DNA from: GCA-2709075 sp964492555
GTDB taxonomy: Bacteria > Pseudomonadota > Alphaproteobacteria > MPNO01 > UBA2964
Assembly (NCBI GenBank): GCA_964492555.1
Contig: CAZBKQ010000002.1
Coordinates: forward strand, 62,001 to 126,000
Direction of reading: 5' to 3'
Length of the DNA: 64,000 bases
A program made the translations under genes and the position numbers. This document shows positions 42,346 through 51,454 of this stretch, piece after piece. Within the stretch, counting starts at the first letter, position 1. Each line of letters begins with the position of its first letter. Under the pieces are notes generated by a model. It made no database searches. It saw nothing but the letters and a program-made list of their open reading frames with translations, and had not been told where the DNA came from.

Positions 42346-44412
42346 CTAATTTTTCCAGACCGGCCTTATATCGACTGCCCGGACACCCTGCCCTTCTTCG
42401 AGAACGATCAACGGATTGATCTCGATTTCAGACAGATTTTCCCGATGTTCCAGAAAGAACGCCGAGAGTATTGAAACCGCCCGCGCGAGAGCGTCCACGT
42501 CGCGAGCCGCCTGCCCCCGGAAAGCGTCCAGAATTTTGGCGCCGCGTAACTCCGACAGCATCGCATGAACTTCGTTTTCGTCAACGGGGGCGAGGCGCAA
42601 CGACACATCTTTAAGAACCTCGACAAATATCCCGCCCAGCCCGACTACCAGCAACGGACCGAACCCCGGATCATTGCGGATACCCACCAGCATCTCGGTG
42701 CCCGACACCATCTCCTGCACCAGAAAGCCTGATATATTGTCCGCGCCGATCGAGGCGATCAGGTCTTCCGCTTCCGCAATCACCGCTTCCCGGCTGTCGA
42801 GCCCCAACCGGACACCTCCGGCTTCGGTCTTGTGGCTGATTGAATCGGAGACAATTTTGAGCGCGACGGGAAAGCCGATTTCGGCGGCCGCATCCGCGGC
42901 GCCTTTCGGATCAGCGGCAATGGCCTGTTTGGGGGCCTGAATCCCGGCCTCTTCCAGCGCCATTGCAAGGGTGTCATCATTCAGGGTGCTGTCCAGATTC
43001 GCCGGCGGAATTTCAGGAATGCCGCGCCGCAGCGCCTCACCATATTTGATCAGCGCCTGTGCCGCCCGCACCGTCTGCGGAATACCGAACAGGAACGGGA
43101 TACCCGCCGCGTCCTGAAAATCACGGTACTTGTCGTCGGCATTTTCACTCATCCGGACAAGACCGATGATCGGTTTGTCGGTTTCACCTTTCAGCCGAAC
43201 GTAATGCTGGTGGGTTTCTTCCGTATCGGTTGGCAGCGGCAGACGCCCCTGCAACGCCACAATATCGACCCCGGGATCGTCGGCAAACAGGCTGCAGAGC
43301 TGCGAGAACCGCTCCACATTCCCGGCAAGCCGCGTGCCCGCATCCATCGGGTTATGGACATCCACATCTTCGGGGATGATTTCTTCCATTCTCGCAATGG
43401 TTTCGGGGGCAAGCTGCGCCAGCGTCGCGCCCTCTTCCTCCGCCGCGTCGATCGATAACCCGACCGCGCCGCCGGACGAGGTGACGACCGCCAGCCGGTT
43501 CCCCGCCGGATAACGCTTCTGCTGGAAGGCGAGAACAATCTCCACCATATCGTCGAGATTATTGGCCCGCGTCACGCCCAGGCGGCGGCAGGCCGCCATA
43601 AACACATCGTCATCGACCGCCACCGCGCCGGTATGGGTCTTCGCCTGTTCCTTGCCCATTTCTGAACGGCCGAGTTTCAACACGATAACCGGCTTTCCGG
43701 CATGGAAGGCGCGTTCGGCCGCCGCCATAAAGGCGTCGGGCCGCCGGATACTCTCCAACATGCCGACGATGATTTCCGTATCCGGATCGTCAACCAGAAA
43801 ATTGACGTAATCCGCGCAATCGAGGCCAAATTCATTGCCGCAGGACACCGCATAGGAAAAACCAAGCCCGCGCTGCGCGGCGCGCGCGAACCAGTAACCG
43901 AGCGTGCCGCCCGAATGGAACACGCCGCCGACATTACCCTGTTTCAGATTGCGCAAGCGGCTGGTCGGGTATTGCAGGATTTTCCGGGGCAGCGAAAACG
44001 TCCCCATGCAGTTGGGACCGCAAACCGACAGGTTGGCGTCCGTCACCATCTGCCTGAGCTCTTCTCCGCGCTCCGCGCCAATTTTCTTGCGGCCTTCACC
44101 GAACCCGGCGGAGAAAATCGTCGCCGCCTTCAGCCCGTTGGCAATGCCGTCCTTAATTACTTCATTCACAAAACGCGCGGGCACCAGCACGGCGGCATGA
44201 TCCACCTGTTCCGGCAAGGACGCGAAATCGGGATAGACCTTTTCGCCCCAGAGCTCTTCCCGGCGCGGGTTGATCAGATAGGCGCGAAGCGGCATGCCCG
44301 CATCCTTCAGGTTTTGAAACAATACGCGGGACCATCCTTCGCCGCCTGTCTCGGAAGCTCCGACAATGGCCATCGATTCCGGTTTCAGCAGCGGGTCGAC
44401 ATTACGAAACAT
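42346..44412 (-). CDS. NDP-forming acyl-CoA synthetase (CoA-binding plus ATP-grasp)
   Basis: The 688-aa product joins a CoA-binding domain (AIVGASETGGEGWSRV, residues 15-30), two ligase domains with the phospho-His in KTHTGAVAVDD (His260), and a C-terminal ATP-grasp domain (from about 465, with KIVSDSISHKTEAGGV). This is the ADP-forming acetyl/acyl-CoA synthetase layout. The ATG at 44412 has GAGG upstream; a TTG four codons earlier overlaps the previous stop. Next to an HCHL-like gene it is a candidate activator of hydroxycinnamic or arylpropanoic acids. Confidence 0.87.
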   Translation of the reverse strand: MFRNVDPLLKPESMAIVGASETGGEGWSRVLFQNLKDAGMPLRAYLINPRREELWGEKVYPDFASLPEQVDHAAVLVPARFVNEVIKDGIANGLKAATIFSAGFGEGRKKIGAERGEELRQMVTDANLSVCGPNCMGTFSLPRKILQYPTSRLRNLKQGNVGGVFHSGGTLGYWFARAAQRGLGFSYAVSCGNEFGLDCADYVNFLVDDPDTEIIVGMLESIRRPDAFMAAAERAFHAGKPVIVLKLGRSEMGKEQAKTHTGAVAVDDDVFMAACRRLGVTRANNLDDMVEIVLAFQQKRYPAGNRLAVVTSSGGAVGLSIDAAEEEGATLAQLAPETIARMEEIIPEDVDVHNPMDAGTRLAGNVERFSQLCSLFADDPGVDIVALQGRLPLPTDTEETHQHYVRLKGETDKPIIGLVRMSENADDKYRDFQDAAGIPFLFGIPQTVRAAQALIKYGEALRRGIPEIPPANLDSTLNDDTLAMALEEAGIQAPKQAIAADPKGAADAAAEIGFPVALKIVSDSISHKTEAGGVRLGLDSREAVIAEAEDLIASIGADNISGFLVQEMVSGTEMLVGIRNDPGFGPLLVVGLGGIFVEVLKDVSLRLAPVDENEVHAMLSELRGAKILDAFRGQAARDVDALARAVSILSAFFLEHRENLSEIEINPLIVLEEGQGVRAVDIRPVWKN

Positions 44413-44420
44413 TACCAGCC

Positions 44421-44942
44421 TCAATCTTCGTTATTCGTGCCGTCGGGATTAAGCCGCGGCGGCGATTTTCCGGGTTCCACACCGGCGGGACGGGGAATCC
44501 CCTCCGGCGTATGGCAGCCGTCGCGATAACGCCCCACCCCCTGGGCATTGCCGATAACGACGCCGCGCTCGTCACGCGCCTCGGCGACCGACATAAACAT
44601 CGTTCGCCCGCCGCCTGTCTTGTGTGCTTCGATCGTGATACGGCTGCCGGGCCTGCCGGCGGCGACGAAATTCACGCTAAGCGTCACCGTCGCGCCCGAC
44701 CGGAAATTCTCCGGCACCGTGCAATAGATCGCGGCATGGGCGATCGCGGTATCCAGCGCGGTGGCAAGGCAGCCGCCATGGAGTACCCCGGTGCCGTTGA
44801 GATTCTGTTCCGTCACGTCGAACTCGATGACGCAGCGGTCGAGTTCCCATTCGACCAGCCTGATACCGATATGACCGGCGAAGGCGCCGAATTCCTTAAG
44901 AGTCGGCCTCGGCGGTGGCAGGATTGTTCCGTCCATCGCCAT
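44421..44942 (-). CDS. PaaI-family hotdog thioesterase
   Basis: The 173-aa product has the hotdog fold of PaaI thioesterases with LNGTGVLHGGCLATALDTAIAHA (about residues 53-75) and a second strand set VTLSVNFVAAGRPGSRITIEA. It should hydrolyse aryl- or acyl-CoA esters, which could rescue CoA from dead-end intermediates. The ATG at 44942 is two bases past the upstream stop; an overlapping TTG is an alternative. Confidence 0.85.
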   Translation of the reverse strand: MAMDGTILPPPRPTLKEFGAFAGHIGIRLVEWELDRCVIEFDVTEQNLNGTGVLHGGCLATALDTAIAHAAIYCTVPENFRSGATVTLSVNFVAAGRPGSRITIEAHKTGGGRTMFMSVAEARDERGVVIGNAQGVGRYRDGCHTPEGIPRPAGVEPGKSPPRLNPDGTNNED

Positions 44943-44944
44943 AA

Positions 44945-46102
44945 TCAATCGCCATACTGGCGGAAAATCTGCCGCGCCAGCGCCATTTTGAGGATTTCAG
45001 TTGGTCCCTCGGTGATAACCATGCTGCGCTGATCGCGGAAGAACTGCTCAATCGGGAGATCCTTGGTCAGCCCCATCCCGCCATGAATCTGCATGCAGCG
45101 ATCAGCGGCCTTGAATGACATTTCGTCGCCGAAATATTTGCACATATAGGATTCTTTCCGGACATCCTCTCCCTGATCGGCGCGCCAGGCGGCGTTATAG
45201 ACCATGAGGCGGAGCTGATGGACATTCTGATACATTTCCACAATCATGTTCTGCACGGTCTGCCGGTCCGACAGTTTGGAACCGAATGTGCTGCGTTGTT
45301 GGGCATAGGAACAGGCGAGTTCCAGACAGCGTTCGATCACCCCGATGCCCCGCGCGCCATGACGCAAGCGCCCTTCGGTCAGCCAGCTTTGCGCCGCCTT
45401 CATGCCGTCGCCTTCTTCTCCGACACGCTGATCGACCGGCACACGAACATCCTCAAACAGGATTTCCCAGGGCCTGTCGGCGATCATCATATCCTGCTGG
45501 CGCAACCGCGTGATGCCCGGCGTGTCCATATCCATCAGGAAGACGGTGAGGCCGCCGCGCGAGCCCTTTTCACGATCGGTGGCGGTGACGACCTGCGCGA
45601 AATCCGCATCGCCAGCCCCGGTGATGAAGCGTTTATGTCCGTTGATCACATACTCATCGCCATCGCGCACCGCGGTCGTCCGCATGCCGCCCGGATCGCC
45701 ACCGGCTTCCGGTTCGGTCTGACAGAAGCAGCTTTTCTTTTCGCCATTGATAACCGGGAACAGCCAGCGTTCCTTTTGCGCATCGGTCAGGGAATAGAGG
45801 ATGGGGCTGACACGAGGGCCGAAGATGGACGCGTTGCGGGCCGGAATGGCGATGGTCCGGGCCATTTCTTCCCACATTACCGCCTTCGACAGATGGCCGA
45901 GCCCGAGCCCGCCATATTCCTCCGGCACATCGAACATCCAGAGGCCGAGCCCTTGAGCCTTTTCCTCCAGTTTTTCCTTTACGCCCGGAAGGAAATCCGT
46001 GCCGTCATTGGTCTCCCGCTCGATCGGGATCAGCTCGTTATCGACAAAACGCCGCAGGTTGTCCTTGAGCATCTGCAGCTCTTCCGGCAGGTGAAAATCC
46101 AT
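44945..46102 (-). CDS. Acyl-CoA dehydrogenase
   Basis: The 385-aa product has the acyl-CoA dehydrogenase plan. Its FAD/substrate segment is CFCQTEPEAGGDPGGMRTTAVRDGD, followed by GHKRFITGAGDADFAQV, an arginine-rich RQTVQNMIVEMY helix and IHGGMGLTKDLPIEQFFRDQRSMVITEGPTEI, where the Glu before GPT is in the catalytic-base position. Its close paralogue lies at 47.3 kb. It would oxidise a CoA ester to the 2-enoyl-CoA, the substrate of the crotonase in the same operon. Confidence 0.9.
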   Translation of the reverse strand: MDFHLPEELQMLKDNLRRFVDNELIPIERETNDGTDFLPGVKEKLEEKAQGLGLWMFDVPEEYGGLGLGHLSKAVMWEEMARTIAIPARNASIFGPRVSPILYSLTDAQKERWLFPVINGEKKSCFCQTEPEAGGDPGGMRTTAVRDGDEYVINGHKRFITGAGDADFAQVVTATDREKGSRGGLTVFLMDMDTPGITRLRQQDMMIADRPWEILFEDVRVPVDQRVGEEGDGMKAAQSWLTEGRLRHGARGIGVIERCLELACSYAQQRSTFGSKLSDRQTVQNMIVEMYQNVHQLRLMVYNAAWRADQGEDVRKESYMCKYFGDEMSFKAADRCMQIHGGMGLTKDLPIEQFFRDQRSMVITEGPTEILKMALARQIFRQYGD

Positions 46103-46130
46103 TATCTTCCTCTTCCCTTATATCGCCCTG

Positions 46131-47126
46131 TCAGGCGGTTACATCGATTACGATCCGGCCGGTGGTCTGTCCTTTAAGAATTTTTCCGGCGAGACCAGGC
46201 AAGTCGGCGAGACCCGCTTCTTCCGTCAGCGCGCCGAACGCGTCCGCCGGCAATTCCTTCGCCAGCCGATCCCACGCCACCATGCGCCGCGCCACCGGGC
46301 ACATAACGGAATCAATCCCGAGCAGATTTACCCCGCGCAACAGAAAGGGGATGACCGTGGTGTTGAGCGCGTTGCCGCCGGCGAGCCCGCAAGAGGCGAC
46401 CGATCCGCCATATTTGATCTGGGTCAACACAGTGGCAAGCGTATTGCCGCCGACCGCGTCTATGCAGCCCGCCCAGCGCTCGGTCTGTAACGGGCGTTTG
46501 GTCTCGACATCCAGCTCCGACCGTTCGACGATCTCCGCCGCGCCGAGCGCGCGCAACCGGTCGGCCAGTTCCGGTCGGCCGGTAGAAGCGTGAACCTCAT
46601 AGCCGTTAGATTTCAGCAGGGCGATGGCGACACCGCCGACACCGCCATTGGCACCCGTGACAAGAACGGGTCCAGCGTCGGCCGTTACACCGTGGTCCTG
46701 CAACGCCATCACACAAAGCATGGCGGTAAAACCCGCCGTGCCGATGGCCATGGCCTGTTCCGCCGTCATCCCGTCCGGCATCGGCACAAGCCAGTCGGAT
46801 TTCACCCGCGCCTTTTCGGAGAACCCACCCCAATGGACCTCGCCCACACGCCAGCCCGTCAGTATCACCGCATCGCTTGGGGCAAAATCTTCGCTGTCGG
46901 AGGACTCCACGGTCCCCGCGAAATCGATCCCCGGCACGTGCGGATAGTCACGCACCAGACGTCCGATCCCTTTCAGGATCATGCCGTCCTTGTAATTCAG
47001 GGTGGAATGGGAAATCGCGACCGTGACATCACCGTCGGACAGCCGGTTCTCATCCAGCATCTGAACCGACGCGGTAACACCGTCATCGCCTTCTTCAAGC
47101 ACAAGCGCCCGGAATGATCCGGCCAT
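46131..47126 (-). CDS. AcuI/YhdH-type MDR oxidoreductase (acryloyl-CoA reductase-like)
   Basis: The 331-aa product is a zinc-free medium-chain reductase with SHSTLNYKDGMILKGIG, PGIDFAGTVE and VTGANGGVGGVAIALLK (NADPH-binding), followed by GSVASCGLAGG. The AcuI/YhdH branch reduces acryloyl-CoA with NADPH. Here it heads the acyl-CoA operon, so reduction of an enoyl-CoA by-product is plausible. It is divergent from a second acyl-CoA dehydrogenase gene. Confidence 0.87.
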   Translation of the reverse strand: MAGSFRALVLEEGDDGVTASVQMLDENRLSDGDVTVAISHSTLNYKDGMILKGIGRLVRDYPHVPGIDFAGTVESSDSEDFAPSDAVILTGWRVGEVHWGGFSEKARVKSDWLVPMPDGMTAEQAMAIGTAGFTAMLCVMALQDHGVTADAGPVLVTGANGGVGGVAIALLKSNGYEVHASTGRPELADRLRALGAAEIVERSELDVETKRPLQTERWAGCIDAVGGNTLATVLTQIKYGGSVASCGLAGGNALNTTVIPFLLRGVNLLGIDSVMCPVARRMVAWDRLAKELPADAFGALTEEAGLADLPGLAGKILKGQTTGRIVIDVTA

Positions 47127-47189
47127 GATCCGTGCCTCCCAAGAAATGTTTTTTATTATGAAACCTTTCTAGACCCGCCTCCAAAACCG

Positions 47190-47236
47190 GTCAACGGGGA
47201 CCATCCGTTGACAAGCCCCGCCCGCACCCGGATCAT
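47190..47236 (+). promoter_or_regulatory. Promoter with overlapping palindromic operator
   Basis: TTGACA (47208-47213) and GATCAT (47231-47236) are 17 bp apart. GTCAACGG (47190-47197) and CCGTTGAC (47205-47212) form a perfect 8-bp inverted repeat with a 7-base spacer overlapping the -35. This fits a TetR- or GntR-like operator controlling the two divergent acyl-CoA operons. Confidence 0.55.
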
Positions 47237-47269
47237 TCAGCAATAAAAATTTCGGCAGTGGAGGCCCTG

Positions 47270-48427
47270 ATGGAATACCCGCTTTCAGACGAACATCGGA
47301 TGTTCCGCGAAACGATGCAGCGTTTCGTCGACGAGGAAATGATCCCCTATGAACTCGAGAGCTGCGAAAATGGTGAGCTGAAACCGGAGTGGAAGGAAAA
47401 ATTCCATGCCCGGGCAAAGGAGCTCGGCATCTGGAAAATGGAAGTCCCCGAAGAATATGGCGGGGTCGGCGCGGATCTGATGTCCCTGGTCATCGTCTGG
47501 GAACAGCTGGGACGTACTATTGCGGTGCCGACGCGCGGGTTGGGCGGAATGATGGGGCCGCAGGTCCGCGCACCGCTTTACGAGCTTTCCGAACCAATGA
47601 AGGAAAGATATCTCTATCCCGTTCTTGAAGGGGAAAAGACAGCCTGTTTCGCCCAGACCGAACCGGATGCGGGCGGCGATCCCGGCGGCATGCGGACAAC
47701 CGCAGTACGCGACGGCGACAAATACATCATCAACGGGACCAAGCGCTTCATCACCGACGCGGACGAGGCTGATTTCTGCCAGTTACTGGCAGCGACTGAC
47801 CGGTCAAAGGGATCGCGCGGCGGTATTTCGATGTTCTTGGTCGATATGGACGCGCCGGGCATCAAGATCACCACCAAGTTCGAAACCATGATGGGCGACT
47901 GGCCGTGTGAAATCCATTTCGACAATGTTGAAGTACCGGTCGAACAACGCATAGGCGATGAAGGCGGCGGTTTTGCGCTTGGTCAGCGGTTTCTGGCGCA
48001 TGGGCGGCTGAAGCACGGCGCGCGGGGCGTCGGCACGGCGCAGCGCTGCCTCGATATGATGTGCGAATACGCCAAACAGCGCGAAACGTTCGGCCACAAG
48101 CTATCCGACCGCCAGGCAGTGCAGTGGATGATTACAGACACCCATGTGGAACTACAGGCCGCGCGGCTGATGGTTTATAACGCGGCCGACATGGCGGCGC
48201 AGGGCGAGCTGGACCGCACCGACGGGTTTATCCAGAAAATGTACGCCGATGAGCTGGGCTTCCGGGCCGCCGACCGCTGTATGCAGGTGCATGGCGGGAT
48301 CGGGCTGACCACCGACCTGCCGATCGAACAGCTATGGCGGCAGGCGCGCAGCTTCCGTATTACCGAGGGCCCGACAGAAATCATGAAATGGGTCATCGCT
48401 CGGAATATCCTCAGGAATTACGACTAG
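47270..48427 (+). CDS. Acyl-CoA dehydrogenase
   Basis: The 385-aa product is closely similar along its length to the protein encoded at 44.9-46.1 kb. Shared blocks include CFAQTEPDAGGDPGGMRTTAVRDGDKY, a GTKRFITDADEADF region and ITEGPTEIMK with the catalytic-base Glu. It starts at ATG 47270 five bases after GGAGG. It probably oxidises a related acyl- or aryl-CoA. The second HCHL-like gene follows in the same operon. Confidence 0.9.
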   Translation: MEYPLSDEHRMFRETMQRFVDEEMIPYELESCENGELKPEWKEKFHARAKELGIWKMEVPEEYGGVGADLMSLVIVWEQLGRTIAVPTRGLGGMMGPQVRAPLYELSEPMKERYLYPVLEGEKTACFAQTEPDAGGDPGGMRTTAVRDGDKYIINGTKRFITDADEADFCQLLAATDRSKGSRGGISMFLVDMDAPGIKITTKFETMMGDWPCEIHFDNVEVPVEQRIGDEGGGFALGQRFLAHGRLKHGARGVGTAQRCLDMMCEYAKQRETFGHKLSDRQAVQWMITDTHVELQAARLMVYNAADMAAQGELDRTDGFIQKMYADELGFRAADRCMQVHGGIGLTTDLPIEQLWRQARSFRITEGPTEIMKWVIARNILRNYD

Positions 48428-48453
48428 ACGCCGCAGGCCACAGGGAGGGTTCC

Positions 48454-49318
48454 ATGGCAAAAAAAAGCAGCGAAGATCAGTTCCAGTAAGGCCGCAAGGA
48501 AATATGATTACCAGACCATAGAGGTCGAACAGCGCAAGGACGGAATAACCTTCCTTATTCTCAACAGGCCGGAAAAGCGCAACGCGATGAACCCGCAGCT
48601 CCATTACGAGATGGATGAAGCGCTCTACCGGCTGGCAACCGATCCGGATTGCAAACTGTTGATCCTCACCGGGGCGGGGAAAGCATTTTGCGCCGGTCAG
48701 GACCTGAAGGAATATTTCCGGGGAACCACCGGCGATCCGGAAGAAAAATTCCGGGCATCGGAAGCATCCGAAAGCTGGCGGTCAAACAGGTTGATAGAAT
48801 TCCCCAAACCGACCATCGCTATGGTCAATGGCTTTGTTTTCGGCGGCGGCCTGACACCGGTCGTATCCTGCGATGTCGCCACGGCAGCCCACAAGGCACA
48901 ATTCGGCATTTCAGAAATAAACTGGGGCCATATTCCCGGCGGGCTGGTCGGCTGGAATGTCAATCAGGTGATGAGCGCGCGGGATGCCATGTGGTACTCG
49001 ATTTCGGGCGAGACATTTTCCGGCAAGGAAGCAGCGGCCATGCGCTTTATCAATTTTTCCTTTCCCGCGTCGAAGCTGAAGTCGGAAACGCTAAAGATCG
49101 CAAAACAGCTTCTCAAGAAGAACCCGTGGGCGATCCGATATACCAAAGAAGCGATCCGGTCCGTCCGCCACATGACCATGCAACAGGCCGCTGATTATCT
49201 GCGGTGCAAGAGCGATGCGCTGCAACGCGTCGATCAGGAACATGGCCGTCAGGAAGGGATGAAACAATTTCTTGACGAAAAAAGCTTCCGCCCCGGCCTC
49301 GGAACCTATAAGCGCTAG
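48454..49318 (+). CDS. Hydroxycinnamoyl-CoA hydratase-lyase-like crotonase, frameshifted at an A8 run
   Basis: The frame from 48587 gives only 243 aa and lacks the first strands of the fold. Upstream in the same frame lies a plausible start of the domain (KYDYQTIEVEQ ... FLILNRPEKRNAMNP). The ATG with a perfect GGGAGGG SD is at 48454, one frame off, before eight As (48459-48466). With seven As the whole would read MAKKAAKISSSKAARKYDYQ and give 287 aa, close to the HCHL length. It has AGQDLKEYFRG and SEINWGHIPGG and ends DEKSFRPGLGTYKR, as in HCHL. The cause is slippage, a real mutation or an assembly error. Confidence 0.8.
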
Positions 49319-50094
49319 GTCCGAAAACCCGGATCAATCCGGTCCATCTTGCGCACCAGCGCGGGCCAGGTCGGGTGCATATCCGTACGGTTGTTATTCG
49401 GTATCCAGCTTTGCGCCGCTGATTTTCTCAGCACGTCCTCGGACGGGATCTCCAGCTCCGTTCCGCCGGCCATCGCGGCAAGCTGAGACCGGCAGGATTT
49501 CTCCAGATTATACATCAGGTAAAACGCCTCGCCGAGATTGCGGCCGAGAGTCAGCAGCCCGTGATTACGCAGGATCATGGCGTATTTATCACCGAGATGC
49601 GCGACGATGCTTTCCCGTTCCTCCACATCCAGCACGACGCCTTCATAATCGTGATAGGCGAGATGTCCGTAAAACCGGATTGCCGCCATGGAAAGCGGCA
49701 ACAGTCCGCATTTCTGAGCCGATACAGCCATGCCCGCTTCTGTATGGGTGTGGATCGCGCATGTGATGTCCTTGCGCGCGCCGTGAATGGCTGAATGAAT
49801 GACGTATCCCGCCTGGTTTATGTCGAACGGGCTGTCCATGATCTTGTTGCCGTCAAGATCAATTTTCACAAGGGACGAGGCCGTCACCTCGTCATACATC
49901 AGCCCATAAGGGTTAATCAGGAAGTGTTCCTCCTCACCCGGGACGCGGAGCGAAATATGATTGGCAATGACATTGGTCCAGCCATAATAATCGACGATCC
50001 GGTACGCGCAGGCGAGATCGACCCGCGCCTGCCATTCTTCTTCGCTGACCTGGTCCTTGACCGAGGGAATATCGACGCTGAACGATCCGTCCAT
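49315..50094 (-). CDS. Class II aldolase/adducin family protein
   Basis: The 259-aa product retains HTHTEAG (near residue 107) and RNHGLL (near 168) as metal ligands, plus the early VDYYGWTNVIANHISLRVPG. It is the adducin-like branch, often annotated only as class II aldolase. The ATG at 50094 follows GGAGG with 5-base spacing; a longer frame would overlap the divergent gene's leader. Its 3' end overlaps the convergent HCHL-like gene by 4 bases. Confidence 0.85.
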   Translation of the reverse strand: MDGSFSVDIPSVKDQVSEEEWQARVDLACAYRIVDYYGWTNVIANHISLRVPGEEEHFLINPYGLMYDEVTASSLVKIDLDGNKIMDSPFDINQAGYVIHSAIHGARKDITCAIHTHTEAGMAVSAQKCGLLPLSMAAIRFYGHLAYHDYEGVVLDVEERESIVAHLGDKYAMILRNHGLLTLGRNLGEAFYLMYNLEKSCRSQLAAMAGGTELEIPSEDVLRKSAAQSWIPNNNRTDMHPTWPALVRKMDRIDPGFRT

Positions 50095-50260
50095 GACAAC
50101 CTCCGATTCCGTTGTCTGTGCCAGACATGGATTTTTATGATCTTTCGATGTTACAGGGCGTTGACGCATCTTGGCCATGGCTTTTTCCGAAAAGAAGCGC
50201 GCGGGTTTGACTCTTGGCGCGCTGGAGCGGATTCTCACGGTTTCAGACAGAGAGTTTTAT

Positions 50261-50629
50261 ATGTTCAAAAGGATCGATCATGTCGCGCTTCATGTGGCGG
50301 ATATCGACCGCTCGATCGAATTCTACGTAACCCATTTCGGCTGTGAGAAATATTTCGAACATACCGCCGGGCCGGGATTTCGCATCGCCTATCTGAAATC
50401 CGGCGATACCGTGCTGGAACTCACCCATTTTTCGGATGGCGATATGAAGGGGTTCCATTTCTGTTTCGAAACCGACGATCTGGACGGCGCCATCGCCGCC
50501 TTGAAATCAAGCGGCGTCAAATGCCTGACCGAACCCTATGAGACAGCCGCGAGAGTGCCGCGTGAACAAAGCTGGCGCCGCACGGTGTTTGAGGGGCCGG
50601 ACGGCGAACAGATCGAACTGCGCGGATAA
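50261..50629 (+). CDS. VOC (glyoxalase-fold) family protein
   Basis: The 122-aa product is a single glyoxalase module. It has RIDHVALHVADIDRSIEFY at the start, GFHFCFETDDLDGA in the middle and EGPDGEQIELRG at the end, giving His and Glu metal ligands in the lactoylglutathione-lyase layout. It is the first gene of the UbiD/molybdenum-hydroxylase operon. The ATG at 50261 is chosen by homology; the open frame upstream overlaps the divergent leader. Confidence 0.82.
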   Translation: MFKRIDHVALHVADIDRSIEFYVTHFGCEKYFEHTAGPGFRIAYLKSGDTVLELTHFSDGDMKGFHFCFETDDLDGAIAALKSSGVKCLTEPYETAARVPREQSWRRTVFEGPDGEQIELRG

Positions 50630-50657
50630 CGAAAAAGCACAATACAGGGAGAAAAAA

Positions 50658-51416
50658 ATGGGACGATTGGATGGAAAGGTAGCCTTTGTGACGGCGGCGG
50701 GCGGATATATCGCCGGCGCCACTGCGAGGCTTTGGGGCAAGGAAGGCGCGGCGGTCGCCTGCGTCGATATCGCGGAGGAAAACGTCAAAAAGACCGCCCA
50801 GGACATCAACGACGCGGGCGGGCGCGCCATCGCCATGGTGTGCGATGTAACGGATGAAGACTCGGTCGCCACGGCCTGTGCGAAAACCAGGCAGGAATTC
50901 GGGCCGATCACCTGTCTGATGAACGCCGCCGCGGGTCAGGATAAAAAGGCCCGCGTTCATGAAACGGTGATTGAGGATTACCGGCGCGTTTTGGATATCA
51001 ACCTGACCGGTATGGTCATCGTCGCCAAGCATTGCCTGATCCAGATGCTGGAAGCGGGCGTCGGCTCCATCGTCAATATCTCCTCAATATACGGCATGGT
51101 CTCGCCCAAGGAACGCGCGGTCTACGCGACGTCGAAGGGCGGCATTCGCCTGCTGAGCAAGAACATCGCCATCGATTACGCGGCCGATAACATCCGCTGC
51201 AATTCGATCATGCCGGGCCCGATTCAAACGCCGCGTCTTCTGGTGCGCAACGCATCGCTCGAAGACGTGCTGGAACGGCACGGTCCACGTCTTCATATCG
51301 GCCGCCTCGGCCAACCGGAAGAAATTGCCGCGGCGGCACTTTTCCTCGCGAGCGATGAGGCGAGCTATGTCTCGGGCACCGATATGACGGTGGATGCGGG
51401 CTATACATCATTTTGA
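50658..51416 (+). CDS. SDR-family oxidoreductase
   Basis: The 252-aa product is a classical SDR with TAAGGYIAG as the nucleotide loop, NAAAG near residue 90, Ser in VNISSIYG and YATSK near 155. A GGGAG box precedes the ATG. It ends with the standard SYVSGTDMTVDAGYTSF. The substrate is unknown; an alcohol or dihydrodiol would suit the operon. The UbiD gene follows after 38 bases. Confidence 0.9.
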   Translation: MGRLDGKVAFVTAAGGYIAGATARLWGKEGAAVACVDIAEENVKKTAQDINDAGGRAIAMVCDVTDEDSVATACAKTRQEFGPITCLMNAAAGQDKKARVHETVIEDYRRVLDINLTGMVIVAKHCLIQMLEAGVGSIVNISSIYGMVSPKERAVYATSKGGIRLLSKNIAIDYAADNIRCNSIMPGPIQTPRLLVRNASLEDVLERHGPRLHIGRLGQPEEIAAAALFLASDEASYVSGTDMTVDAGYTSF

Positions 51417-51454
51417 TTTTTACGCCGCTCAGACGGCAGTAAGGGAGACTTTCG

